This document shows positions 7,369-15,360 of a DNA stretch of 64,000 bases, one piece after another; the stretch's first letter is position 1; the number at the start of each line of letters is the position of its first letter. Below the pieces are notes generated by a model. That model was not told the origin of the DNA. It worked only from the letters and a program-made list of their open reading frames with translations, and ran no database searches. Both the position numbers and the translations under genes were made by a program. The stretch comes from Vibrio sp. qd031. Lineage in GTDB: Bacteria > Pseudomonadota > Gammaproteobacteria > Enterobacterales > Vibrionaceae. The stretch is taken from NCBI RefSeq assembly GCF_002100145.1, contig NZ_JXQD01000024.1:374094-438093 (forward strand). Direction: 5' to 3'.

Positions 7369-8976
7369 ATGGAATACAAACAAATAATGTTTGATGAAAA
7401 CGCCACATTGGTTTCAGTGACCGATTTAGATGGCGTCATCCAATATTGCAATCGCGACTTTATAGAGATTAGTGGGTATTCAGAAGATGAGCTGATTGGT
7501 GCCAATCACAATATCGTGCGCCACAAAGATATGCCAAAGGCGGCTTTCGAAGATTTGTGGATGACAGTGAAAGCGAATAAACCCTGGAAAGGACTAGTAA
7601 AAAACCGCTGTAAAAATGGAGATTTCTATTGGGTTGACGCTTACGTCACCCCCGTATTTGAGAACGGCAATAAAATTGGGTATCAATCGATACGCAGCTG
7701 CCCCACTAGAAAGCAGATCACCGACGCCCAATCTTTATATTCCACATTAAATGCAGACCCACAAAAGAAAATTTCTAAGCCTAATGTTCTTTTGACCTTA
7801 AGCTTGGCAGCAAAAACCAATGTTATGGTTGGCTTGCTCTTTTTGTCTGTATTATTGATGGAATGGAGCAATGGGACACTCTTTAACCTCGATGCTGTTC
7901 ATATTGCCGCAAACCTTTGGATCGTCGGTCTAATGGGCTTGCTGCTCTATGTGATCAATGTCGATTTTATTAAAAGAGTTCAACGACTCAACACCATTAT
8001 CCAACGTATTTCGGCAGGGGACCTGACCGAAAAAATTGAGGTTATTAAACAAGACGAAATTGGTGAAACCGTCATGTCTGCTAAGATGCTTCAGGGTCGA
8101 CTAAAAGCCGTTATTGGTCGATTTAGCGAATCCTCGCAAGATCTCATTCACGCAACGAATGCTCTTAGCACCGCGAGCACCACAACCAGAGGAAGTATGG
8201 ATGCGCAGCACGTCGAAACTGAATTGGTGGCTACCGCGATGAATGAAATGAGCGCAACGGTAAATGAAATTGCTCAAAATACATCACGCACATCAGAGCT
8301 GGCAGCTAATGCTAATAACGCAACAGATAGCGGAAAAACCGTGGTGTTATCCACGCGTGACACCATTATCGAGCTGTCAGAAAGTCTATCAACCATTGCA
8401 GCTTCGATTAATGAGCTTGCAAGCGAATGTCAGCAAATCCGAGATATCACCGACTCCATCAGCGGTATATCGGATCAAACAAACCTGTTAGCCCTAAATG
8501 CGGCAATTGAAGCAGCGCGCGCAGGGGAGCATGGCAGAGGCTTTGCGGTTGTCGCCGATGAAGTAAGAGGTTTGTCATCCAGAACCCAACAATCGACGGT
8601 AGAAATCTCAACCATGATCGACAGTCTTCAGCACAGAAGCGCCCTCGCGGTTGAAGCCGTAGATGCTGGACTAGAGAAAGTGCGTTTTTCGGTCGAGCAA
8701 ATTCAGCACACAGAGGATGCCTTTACCGATATCGCCAACTCCGTGGCCGACGTCAATGACATGAATATGCAAATTGCCACCGCAGCCGAAGAGCAATCTA
8801 GCGTTGCCGAAGAGATGAACCAAAACGTCACCTCAATCAGCACTCACTCGTACAAAACAATGGATAATGTTGACTCGCTGGAAAACGAAATTGCTACATT
8901 GACCAAAATGTCTGAGTCACTAAAGCTGCAACTGAATCAATATAACCTCGGAGCGACTGTCTCAGTGACTCGCTAG
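7369..8976 (+). CDS. Methyl-accepting chemotaxis protein with N-terminal PAS domain (Aer-like)
   Basis: The 535-residue receptor has a cytoplasmic PAS domain (about residues 10-120, with [19 protein letters not shown] and [15 protein letters not shown]). Two close membrane segments follow (about 150-200), then a HAMP segment (about 205-255) and a long signalling coiled coil with the conserved hairpin tip [16 protein letters not shown] near residues 372-388. It has no periplasmic sensing domain, so, like E. coli Aer, it probably senses internal redox or energy state through the PAS domain. The last residues lack the NWETF-type tail that binds CheR. It is an isolated gene, with an HD-GYP remnant upstream and a tRNA downstream. 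Confidence 0.93.
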   Translation: MEYKQIMFDENATLVSVTDLDGVIQYCNRDFIEISGYSEDELIGANHNIVRHKDMPKAAFEDLWMTVKANKPWKGLVKNRCKNGDFYWVDAYVTPVFENGNKIGYQSIRSCPTRKQITDAQSLYSTLNADPQKKISKPNVLLTLSLAAKTNVMVGLLFLSVLLMEWSNGTLFNLDAVHIAANLWIVGLMGLLLYVINVDFIKRVQRLNTIIQRISAGDLTEKIEVIKQDEIGETVMSAKMLQGRLKAVIGRFSESSQDLIHATNALSTASTTTRGSMDAQHVETELVATAMNEMSATVNEIAQNTSRTSELAANANNATDSGKTVVLSTRDTIIELSESLSTIAASINELASECQQIRDITDSISGISDQTNLLALNAAIEAARAGEHGRGFAVVADEVRGLSSRTQQSTVEISTMIDSLQHRSALAVEAVDAGLEKVRFSVEQIQHTEDAFTDIANSVADVNDMNMQIATAAEEQSSVAEEMNQNVTSISTHSYKTMDNVDSLENEIATLTKMSESLKLQLNQYNLGATVSVTR

Positions 8977-9015
8977 ACTAGCACCGCAGCAGCGTGGATA
9001 AGCTTCAAGCCGCAC

Positions 9016-9056
9016 CTAGGGGATCTGACCTATCATTTCGGTGAGTCCCCTACATT
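9016..9056 (+). terminator. Weak hairpin after the PAS chemoreceptor
   Basis: AGGGGA and TCCCCT can pair across a roughly 25-base loop that contains a second short stem, ACC/GGT. There is only a poor T-run, so termination is plausible but not strong. Confidence 0.3.
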
Positions 9057-9156
9057 TATCAAAACAGCAACTTGGATAAAAGTAACAGCGCAATACGTCG
9101 TATTATCTTACTTTCAAGTACCGCATATCTGCTTTAGGATTAGAGAGTTGCACAAA

Positions 9157-9185
9157 TTTCACTTTATCAAACACTGTGTTAGCAT
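9157..9185 (+). promoter_or_regulatory. Candidate sigma-70 promoter of tRNA-Arg
   Basis: TTTCAC (9157-9162) and TAGCAT (9180-9185) are separated by 17 bases. They are placed to start transcription only a few bases before the mature tRNA 5' end at 9195. Both hexamers are moderate matches. Confidence 0.4.
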
Positions 9186-9194
9186 ACGCAATGT

Positions 9195-9270
9195 GTCCCC
9201 TTAGTTCATTCGGATAGAACGCGAGCCTCCTAAGCTTGAGAGACAGGTTCGAATCCTGTAGGGGACGCCA
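9195..9270 (+). tRNA. tRNA-Arg (anticodon CCT)
   Basis: The 76 bases fold into a full cloverleaf. The acceptor stem is GTCCCCT with AGGGGAC, the D arm is GTTC/GAAC, and the anticodon stem is CGAGC/GCTTG around the loop CTCCTAA. The T arm is ACAGG, loop TTCGAAT, CCTGT, followed by an encoded CCA at 9268-9270. The anticodon CCT reads AGG, a rare arginine codon in this group. The gene sits exactly where conserved chemotaxis genes give way to the IS remnant and the lipoprotein block. tRNA genes of this kind are frequent integration targets, but no second copy of the tRNA 3' end was seen further right. Confidence 0.95.
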
Positions 9271-9486
9271 CTTGCCGCTATTTTTCGTTAAAAATCAGAC
9301 ATGCAATAAAAAAATCCCAATCTGTGGTGCCGACGAATTAAGTAAAATCTAGAGTAATTAGGTCTTTTCACCTATTTTTCACGCTTCAACAATTAAAAAT
9401 GGTGCCGTCTTTCATTATTTTTGAATGGTAAAGCACAATGACAAACCAATTTAGTTAGATTTGCTCTGTGATCTGCTCCAGCAAGA

Positions 9487-10282
9487 CTGGACACTTCATT
9501 AAGCGACATTTTGCTGTTCAAAGTTAACTGGGCTTAGATACCCAAGAGCACTTTGCCTTCTCGTCCGATTATAATCAACCTCAATGTACTCGAAGACCGT
9601 TTGGCGAATCTCACTTCTGGTCACGATCGGTTCGTATTGGATCGCCTCGACTTTCATAGAATGGAAGAAGCTCTCAACATACGCATTATCCCAACAGTTT
9701 CCTTTTCTATTCATACTTTGTTTTAGATTATAAACACTTATTATGTCCCTATAGTCTTGTGAGCAATACTGGCTACCTCGATCACTATGAATAATAACAT
9801 GCTCAGGGAACCCTCGACGAACCAGAACCAGAGCCATAGACAATGCATCGCAGACCAGAGTTGCCGTCATCCTCGTATCCATTGACCAACCGATCACTTA
9901 TCGTGAGTAAAGGCCGATGATGACAGTCAAATACAACCAGCCTTCGCTCGTGGCAATATATGTGATATCTCCCGCCCATTTTTGATTCGGAGCCGTTGCG
10001 TTAAATCCTGTCGCTTCATACTGGCGGCAATGGTCTTAACATTACGGCTATCACCATTCCCAATCAGCTCTTTCTAGAAGCACCTTGAGCCATCACGACC
10101 TTTACTATTGTTAAAAGCCTCTTTGACTTTTTCATCAAGCTTTTGGCGTATTGCCTCATGCTAGATGGCCTTGTGGCAATGCTTAATCCAGTAATAAAAC
10201 CCACTTCGTGAAACTTCGAACACCTTAGCCATGTGGACAACATTGAAGCACAGAGGGTGTTCGAGCATAAATTCGAAACAAT
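9487..10282 (-). pseudogene. IS3-family transposase orfB remnant
   Basis: The 132-codon 3' part (9499-9897) is open and holds the second Asp and the Glu of the DDE triad, in [13 protein letters not shown] and [15 protein letters not shown], ending [10 protein letters not shown]. Upstream the frame is interrupted. The first-Asp motif [17 protein letters not shown] is recognisable but is followed by an in-frame stop after IGLYSR, and the N-terminal half (KVFEVSRSGFYYWIKH) carries further stops and shifts. An active transposase cannot be made from this copy. Its left boundary is the terminal repeat at 9469. Confidence 0.88.
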
Positions 10283-10559
10283 CTACTTTAGATTTTTCGC
10301 GAAGTAGGTGGCGGCCTTTATTACGATATCTAGCTCTTCTGCTTGCTCAGCCAATTGCCTCTTTAGCTTGGCGACTTGAGCAGCGAGATCTCTTTCACGC
10401 TGACTGGTATTGGTGTCTTTTTTAATTGCCTTACGCCGACCGTAGAGCTGGGATTCGTGCAACCCAAGCTGCCTCAGCAACTCCCACTTTCTCTGATAGC
10501 TTCAAAGCTTCTGCCTTAAATTCAGGGGAGTGTGTAATTCTAGTTTTGTTAGTTGTCAT
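10283..10559 (-). pseudogene. IS3-family orfA remnant (frameshifted)
   Basis: ATG at 10557-10559 opens MTTNKTRITHSPEFKAEA, the helix-turn-helix start of an IS3 orfA product. After the codons for GVAEAA the frame shifts, and the sequence continues as LGLHESQLYGRRKA and QVAKLKRQLAEQ, ending at the stop at 10283. The shift is explained by loss of about eight bases between two copies of GCAGCT. Gene length modulo three fits this deletion. The leucine-zipper-like C-terminal part is intact. Confidence 0.85.
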
Positions 10560-10650
10560 TGTTCACCTCGTTAGTGATTGTGCTCACTTAACTCGGTGTC
10601 TTAAACTGCTGGGGCGGATCACGCCATTTTATTTTCCAAATTTAGGGCGC

Positions 10651-10682
10651 AAAAAAAAGCCGAGTATTGCTACACGGCTTAA
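10651..10682 (-). terminator. Terminator at the end of the lipoprotein block
   Basis: On the minus strand AAGCCG and CGGCTT form a stem closed by a 12-base loop and followed by eight T residues. It lies 27 bases after the stop codon of the last frame of lipoprotein gene A, copy 1, which supports the view that gene A once extended to 10709. Confidence 0.7.
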
Positions 10683-10708
10683 CATGATAGAAACGAACTG
10701 GTAAGTTA

Positions 10709-11426
10709 CTAGCCTTCCAAATTCGTAAAATTCAGCATTACAAGTCGATTTAGAGGCGTTCCATTAATTATGTAGTTATCCACTAAACCTTGCTCAAGTT
10801 CATAACGTTGGTGCATTAGCTCTAAGGCAAGGTTACTTGTCCCGCTACCGCAAGACTCATAAGTGATTTTAACGCCTGTAACATCCATCAAAGAAGCGTA
10901 GTGGTTTGCCCCGTCACAGTCCCTTCGAAAATACATCCCTGATAGGTCAGTGTGAATTTATCATTGACTATCTCAAGTGTGTCGTTTGAATCGTTTGAGT
11001 GCAGCATTAGTGAGTCAAAGTGTCCTGGTTCGTAGTCTTGATCGGGCCAACCCATTGGTGTTACCTGCCCTAGAACAGATTTAATGTTGATATTATGTGA
11101 GTCGATGGACGCAGAAATTGGCACTTGTACATTTGTATAGGCATCTAACCCTAGATCCTCAAGCGTAAAACTTAACTCAATCGTTTCGTTGTTTTGCCCA
11201 ACTAATTCCATCGTATGAGAGAACGGCTCTACTATCTTGTTAACATGGCCGAACGCCTTGTAGGGTTCGCCATGTGCGGCAGCGAATATGTCGCTTCGAC
11301 TTGATGGCCTTTAGCATCACCATCGCGGCCACTGTCACCACTGCCGCCATCACCACTGCCACTGCCACCGCCACAACCGGCAATCAATCCAACTGATATG
11401 AGTGCAGTGAAAAAGAGTTTTTTCAT
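10709..11426 (-). pseudogene. Lipoprotein gene A, copy 1 (two frame disruptions)
   Basis: Function unknown. ATG at 11426 opens a lipoprotein signal (FTALISVGLIAGC) followed by a Gly/Ser/Asp linker. After ATYSL the frame breaks. Compared with copy 2, 79 bases are missing between two CGAATAT repeats, so this copy leaves frame and resumes as MELVGQNNETIELSF from 11211. A second shift occurs after CIFEGTVTG, beyond which another frame reads ANHYASLMDVTGVKITYESCG and continues to a stop at 10709. Read together, the pieces give a secreted lipoprotein of roughly 260 residues with a paired-Cys C-terminal domain. It lies 25 bases downstream of intact gene B1, and a terminator follows. Confidence 0.7.
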
Positions 11427-11451
11427 TATTAGTTCCTTCTAATTTAAAAGT

Positions 11452-12357
11452 TTAAGGCTTGATGAAATCCAGTTGGCGACCTTCGGTGTAGATTGATGGG
11501 ACTGTTTTGTTAATGCTGTATTTCACTGTCATGCCGCCATCTTGTCGTTCGTACTGTGTAGGAAAAGACGGGCTATATAGATGAAATCCACTTGGCAATA
11601 AACTAGTAAATTCGCGCATCATTTCATCATAGTTTTGATTAACCCCTCCCTTCACTTGCAATGCGTGTGGCGTGAAAGTTCCTGCTACAGAGTATTGTGA
11701 TTGTTCAGCCCTTCTATCAGCACCAAACAAGTAAACAGGCTCATTATTTAGTGGTGTCGTAGCCACAACACCTTTAACACGATTCCTGATTTCAGTGTTT
11801 ACCGGAGTATAAAAACCTACATCGTAAGACTCAGAACCGATGGTCAATGTGGTGTTTCTAAGTCCTTTTGAATAAGGATTGTCTTGAGTAGATACCAAAC
11901 CAAATTGAGATAGGTATTGCACCTTTGCCGCTTCAATTGTGTCTTGCACATACACTTGAGCATCTTCTATGCTCGCGAAATTTGACTGCGGAACAGCAAT
12001 AATCCAACGAGGTTCACTTGCCGCATGGTTGCTATTAGCAATCATGGCAGCACTACCACCCGCAATGTCGATCACCCCTGTTAAGTTTCCACTTAGTACG
12101 CTCAACGCACCAAGAGCGGCCACATACTTGCCACCGTTGCTTTGCTTGGTAAGCTCAGTCTGAATAGCTGCAACTTCCTCTAGAGTGAAGTCCTTTAGTG
12201 GGCTTTTATCGCGCAATAAAGCCGTTTGATTTGCAATGTTGTAGGCTTCACTGTGATTCGTCATCAAAGGTTGAGTATCAATTTGATCAGGTGTTGACTT
12301 ACACCCAAACAAACCAAACGAAGAAATAGTGATACAAACGAGCGCTAGTTTTTTCAT
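11452..12357 (-). CDS. Predicted lipoprotein B, copy 1 (unknown function)
   Basis: I do not recognise this family. The 301-residue product begins MKKLALVCITISSFGLFGC, a clear lipoprotein signal with the lipobox LFGC. A region of about 100 residues follows, including YNIANQTALLRDKSPLKDF and a Gly/Ala-rich hydrophobic patch, YVAALGALSVLSGNLTGVIDIAGGSA (split here only for description; about residues 80-110). Then come RWIIAVP and a variable region, ending VPSIYTEGRQLDFIKP. ATG at 12357 is preferred because AAGG lies nine bases upstream. It is a paralogue of the gene at 13119-14006: nearly identical in the first 110 residues and the last 16, but only distantly similar between. Confidence 0.85.
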   Translation of the reverse strand: MKKLALVCITISSFGLFGCKSTPDQIDTQPLMTNHSEAYNIANQTALLRDKSPLKDFTLEEVAAIQTELTKQSNGGKYVAALGALSVLSGNLTGVIDIAGGSAAMIANSNHAASEPRWIIAVPQSNFASIEDAQVYVQDTIEAAKVQYLSQFGLVSTQDNPYSKGLRNTTLTIGSESYDVGFYTPVNTEIRNRVKGVVATTPLNNEPVYLFGADRRAEQSQYSVAGTFTPHALQVKGGVNQNYDEMMREFTSLLPSGFHLYSPSFPTQYERQDGGMTVKYSINKTVPSIYTEGRQLDFIKP

Positions 12358-12417
12358 GGGAATACCTTGTTGTTCCATCTAATTAATAAAATAACGTGCT
12401 AATTTAACTTCCAAGAT

Positions 12418-12549
12418 CTACTGGTTTTTATTCCATCCATCTTCGTAGGCGCTGCGTCTGATCTCATCAATATCCACATCTTCAAAGCGCTCTTGATTTC
12501 GTTCGAGTACATTTTGTCGTGACCCATCATCGGTAAAGTCTAACGACGA
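12418..12549 (-). pseudogene. Duplicated 3' end of gene C, fused to gene A copy 2
   Basis: This segment repeats the last part of gene C (compare 14067-14195). In-frame codons read LDFTDDGSRQNVLERNQERF and end SAYEDGWNKNQ at a stop at 12418. It lacks its own start and joins directly to gene A copy 2 at 12548-12549, where only two bases (GA) are shared between the parent sequences. It marks the junction of the tandem duplication. Unlike the upstream copy, it retains the four bases ACGA after GGGTC, so it shows the ancestral reading frame of gene C. Confidence 0.75.
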
Positions 12550-13093
12550 ATTTATCATTGACTATCTCAAGTGTGTCGTTTGAATCGTTTGAGTGCAGCA
12601 TTAGTGAGTCAAAGTGTCCTGGTTCGTAGTCTTGATCGGGCCAACCCATTGGTGTTACCTGCCCTAGAACAGATTTAATGTTGATATTATGTGAGTCGAT
12701 GGACGCAGAAATTGGCACTTGTACATTTGTATAGGCATCTAACCCTAGATCCTCAAGCGTAAAACTTAACTCAATCGTATCGTTGTTTTCCCCAACTAAT
12801 TCCATCGTGTGAGAAAATGGCTCTACTATCTTGTTAGCATAGCCGAACGCCTTATAGGGTTCGCCATGTGCGGCAACGAATATTTCGAAAGTATTGTCCT
12901 TCCAAAACTTTGCCATCATAAGCAACTGCGGATCATTTAAGCTAGGGGCTACTAGCGAATATGTCGCTTCGACTTGATGGCCTTTAGCATCACCATCGCG
13001 GCCACTGTCACCACTGCCACTATCACCACTGCCACCGCCACAACCGGCAATCAATCCAACTGATATGAGTGCAGTGAAAAAGAGTTTTTTTAT
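12527..13093 (-). pseudogene. Lipoprotein gene A, copy 2 (start codon lost, 3' end replaced)
   Basis: This copy keeps the 79 bases that copy 1 lost, so the middle of the protein (LNDPQLLMMAKFWKDNTFEI) is present. However, the base at 13091 differs, so the ATG of copy 1 becomes ATA here. The ribosome site AAGGA and the whole signal sequence through AGC are otherwise preserved. A TTG at 13054 could only start inside the signal peptide. At the 3' end the frame runs into the duplicated end of gene C and stops at 12527 after KFVVRLYR, losing the C-terminal domain. Rare ATA initiation cannot be excluded but would be inefficient. Confidence 0.75.
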
Positions 13094-13118
13094 TATTAGT
13101 TCCTTCTAATTTTAAAGT

Positions 13119-14006
13119 TTAAGGCTTGATGAAATCGAGTTGACGACCTTCGGTGTAGATTGATGGGACAATATGATTTAGTGCCTGATACTTGCCCTCA
13201 CCGTGAATGTACTGTTGCGGGAACGAGGGTATATACATATAAAATCCACTAGGTAGGTATGCTGTGAACTCTTTTTGGATCTGGCTATAAGATTTATCGG
13301 TCACTTTGTTGACGAGTAGGTGAGATAAAGCAGGTGGTCCAATAGCCACTTCTGATGTGACATACGCCCTCTTAGCTGCCCCAAATAAATAGACATCTTC
13401 ATCGGTCACGTTCCAATATGTTTCTACCCCATGTACGTTGTCTTGAAAATGCGGATTAGAATACAGACCGAGGTTTATTTTTTGTCCCTCGTAATCTAGG
13501 AACAAGTTAATATGTCCTGATAGCGATGAGTCTCCAAAATACACTTTTCCATACTGCCCAAAGTATTGTATTGCTGCATTTTCGATTTCACTTAGCATGT
13601 ACTTTTGTGCTTGACCGATGTCACTAAACTCTGATTTGGGAATCGCGACAATCCAACGAGAATACGCAGACGCATGATCACTATTTGCTATCATTGACGC
13701 ACTACCACCCGCAATGTCGATCACCCCTGTTAAGTTTCCACTGAGTACACTCAACGCACCAAGAGCGGCTACATACTTGCCACCGTTGCTTTGCTTGTTA
13801 AGCTCAGTCTCAATATCTGCAACTTCCTCTATAGTGAAGTCCTTTAGTGGGCTTTTATCGCGCAATAAAGCCGTTTGATTTGCAATGTTGTAGGCTTCAC
13901 TGTGATTCGTCATCAAAGGTTGAGCATCAATTTGCACAGGTGTTGACTTACACCCAAACAAACCGAACGAAGAAATAGTGATACAAACGAGCGCTAGTTT
14001 TTTCAT
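13119..14006 (-). CDS. Predicted lipoprotein B, copy 2 (unknown function)
   Basis: The paralogue of 11452-12357 codes for 295 residues with the same signal and lipobox (LFGC) and the same N-terminal 110 residues apart from a few changes. From about RWIVAIPKSEF onward it diverges strongly, though shared landmarks remain: VYLFGA, EFTAYLPSGFYMY and PSFPQQY. It becomes identical again at VPSIYTEGRQLDFIKP. ATG at 14006 is chosen for the AAGG upstream, identical to copy 1. The 5' flanks of both copies also match for more than 180 bases. The mosaic of near-identical and divergent parts suggests recombination or selection on the middle of the protein. Its role is unknown. Confidence 0.85.
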   Translation of the reverse strand: MKKLALVCITISSFGLFGCKSTPVQIDAQPLMTNHSEAYNIANQTALLRDKSPLKDFTIEEVADIETELNKQSNGGKYVAALGALSVLSGNLTGVIDIAGGSASMIANSDHASAYSRWIVAIPKSEFSDIGQAQKYMLSEIENAAIQYFGQYGKVYFGDSSLSGHINLFLDYEGQKINLGLYSNPHFQDNVHGVETYWNVTDEDVYLFGAAKRAYVTSEVAIGPPALSHLLVNKVTDKSYSQIQKEFTAYLPSGFYMYIPSFPQQYIHGEGKYQALNHIVPSIYTEGRQLDFIKP

Positions 14007-14066
14007 GGGAATACCTTGTTGTTCCATCTCATTAATGAAATAACGTGCTAATTTAACTTCCAAAAC

Positions 14067-14419
14067 CTACTGGTTTTTATTCCAACCATCTTCGTAGGCG
14101 CTGCGTCTGATCTCATCAATATCAACACCTTCAAAACGCTCTTCATTTCGTTCCAGTACATTTTGGACCCATCATCGGTAAAGTCTAACGACGACCCTGC
14201 GCCTGTTAATGTGCCCATATTGACGTTACTAGCATCCACGAAGCTCCCTGTTTTAATGAGAATAGCTACCCATTCATCGAGGTTCACCAAGCTCCAATCG
14301 ACCTGTGTAATGTCTTCAATAGATAGGCCAGAGCATGGAGGGTTCTTGGGTGTGCCCCATGACAACCCCATATGTGGTTATTTTGCGACCTGTTCCACAA
14401 TGATTCTGGACATTTTCAT
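14067..14419 (-). pseudogene. Gene C (unknown), broken by a nonsense codon and a 4-base deletion
   Basis: ATG at 14419 opens MKMSRIIVEQVAK, then an in-frame TAA, after which the same frame continues PHMGLSWGTPKNPPC and LVNLDEWVAILIKTGSF to LDFTDDGS. There it lacks the four bases ACGA present in the duplicated copy at 12540 and shifts frame. The rest reads QNVLERNEERFEGVDIDEI and ends at a stop at 14067. Restoring the four bases gives 357 bases, exactly 119 codons, so the intact protein would have 118 residues. No signal peptide is visible. I do not recognise the family. It is followed by lipoprotein B copy 2. Confidence 0.6.
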
Positions 14420-14553
14420 GCTATAGATTTCGCTGTATTGGTTGAGAACTAATTAGCTAATCTATGGCAAAACACAACTAGCAACAGACAAGAACTGAGT
14501 ATGATGTTTCTACAAAGGAAGGCATTGACATAGTGGGCGCTGGCATTCTAAAT

Positions 14554-14584
14554 AAAAAGCCAACTTAGGTAGCGGTTGGCTTTT
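14554..14584 (-). terminator. Terminator after lipoprotein D
   Basis: On the minus strand AGCCAAC and GTTGGCT form a stem followed by TTTTTATT, 34 bases after the stop codon of lipoprotein gene D. It separates D from the C-B-A block. Confidence 0.75.
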
Positions 14585-14617
14585 CTTAAGGGACTTTAAG
14601 TTACCCGAAGCAGCACT

Positions 14618-15280
14618 TTAAATATTGCTACCTGAATCTAACCACGGCGTACCTTGCAATTTGGGATACCCTTCCAAATAGGAGATGGTTGCCCCAGCTT
14701 CATCTTGTATTTTGCGTACGATATCGAGGAACGTTTTTTCAGTCCACTCTTCAGGTGTGCCGACCATCGCATCAGCCATGGAGCGCGAAATCTGTTCTAG
14801 TCCACCCGTTTTTTTAGAAAATTGTGCGTAGAGGTTGAGGTGATAACCTTCAGTAGCGTCATTTTTGTATGGAAATAAACAAGCTGTCAAATCGAGACTG
14901 TCAGAACCAACCACTTCACGTTTCGCTTTTGCTATCCACGTCGCATCTTTACAAACAACCATTTTAATGCTGTTTTGTGCACCCATTAACGCTTCAAGTT
15001 GGTGACCTTCAAATGGATTAACCAATTCAAATTGGCCTGCTTTTTCGGGTGCCTGATAACCAATCATCAATGGTTGTGATTCTTCAGCTGAATTGACGTT
15101 TTGACCCAGCCCATTGCTTGCCAGTTCAGCTACAGTTTGACGATCAATATCCGTTTGAATGTCAAAAATGCGGTAATACTCGACCATTTGTGTTTTTTCA
15201 GCTAGAGAGTTATTAACCGCACCACACCCGCTGATTATCCCAGTTGCGGCAGCAATGGTGACTAAACTTAATTTTTTCAA
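14618..15280 (-). CDS. Predicted lipoprotein D (unknown function)
   Basis: The 220-residue product has a lipoprotein signal, IISGC with the Cys near residue 19, and is predicted to be secreted and lipid-anchored. Visible landmarks are QPLMIGYQAPEKAGQFEL, a short region with two Cys (VVCKDATW and LTACLFPY) that may form a disulfide, and a C-terminal end rich in acidic and aromatic residues. I do not recognise the family. The QPLM sequence also occurs near the N-terminus of lipoprotein B, a weak hint of shared ancestry only. A candidate promoter lies about 50 bases upstream and a terminator follows, so it is probably a single-gene unit at the upstream end of the lipoprotein block. Confidence 0.8.
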   Translation of the reverse strand: MKKLSLVTIAAATGIISGCGAVNNSLAEKTQMVEYYRIFDIQTDIDRQTVAELASNGLGQNVNSAEESQPLMIGYQAPEKAGQFELVNPFEGHQLEALMGAQNSIKMVVCKDATWIAKAKREVVGSDSLDLTACLFPYKNDATEGYHLNLYAQFSKKTGGLEQISRSMADAMVGTPEEWTEKTFLDIVRKIQDEAGATISYLEGYPKLQGTPWLDSGSNI

Positions 15281-15330
15281 TTGTATATTCCTTTAAGTAA
15301 ATACCGGTCCGAAGTTACAGAATATCAACC

Positions 15331-15360
15331 TGTATAATATAAGCCTTTGATATATATCAA
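15331..15360 (-). promoter_or_regulatory. Candidate promoter of lipoprotein D
   Basis: On the minus strand TTGATA (15355-15360) and TATACA (15331-15336) or the overlapping TTATAC are 17-18 bases apart, in a very AT-rich stretch. Transcription would begin near 15325, about 45 bases before the ATG. Confidence 0.45.

Larger units (their letters stand above)
9469..10621 (-). mobile_element. Degenerate IS3-family insertion sequence
   Basis: The element is about 1.15 kb, typical of IS3-family elements, and is bounded by matching terminal inverted repeats. The left end reads TGATCTGCTCCAGCA from 9469. The right end, on the opposite strand from 10621, reads TGATCCGCCCCAGCA. Inside are an orfA-type gene and an orfB-type DDE transposase gene on the minus strand, both broken. 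The three bases flanking each end (CTG and CGC) do not match, so no target duplication survives. This suggests an old insertion or loss of flanking DNA. It lies 198 bases from tRNA-Arg and 87 bases from the lipoprotein block. Confidence 0.88.

Noticed and set aside
12527..13054. Lipoprotein A copy 2 as an intact gene starting at TTG 13054
   Set aside because: That start lies inside the signal peptide, directly before the lipobox Cys, and would give a protein without an export signal. Comparison with copy 1 shows the true start is a mutated ATG at 13091-13093.
14048..14371. Gene C read as an intact 107-residue protein from ATG 14371
   Set aside because: The last third is out of frame compared with the duplicated copy at 12418-12549, and the reading upstream of the TAA continues sensibly, so a broken gene fits better.
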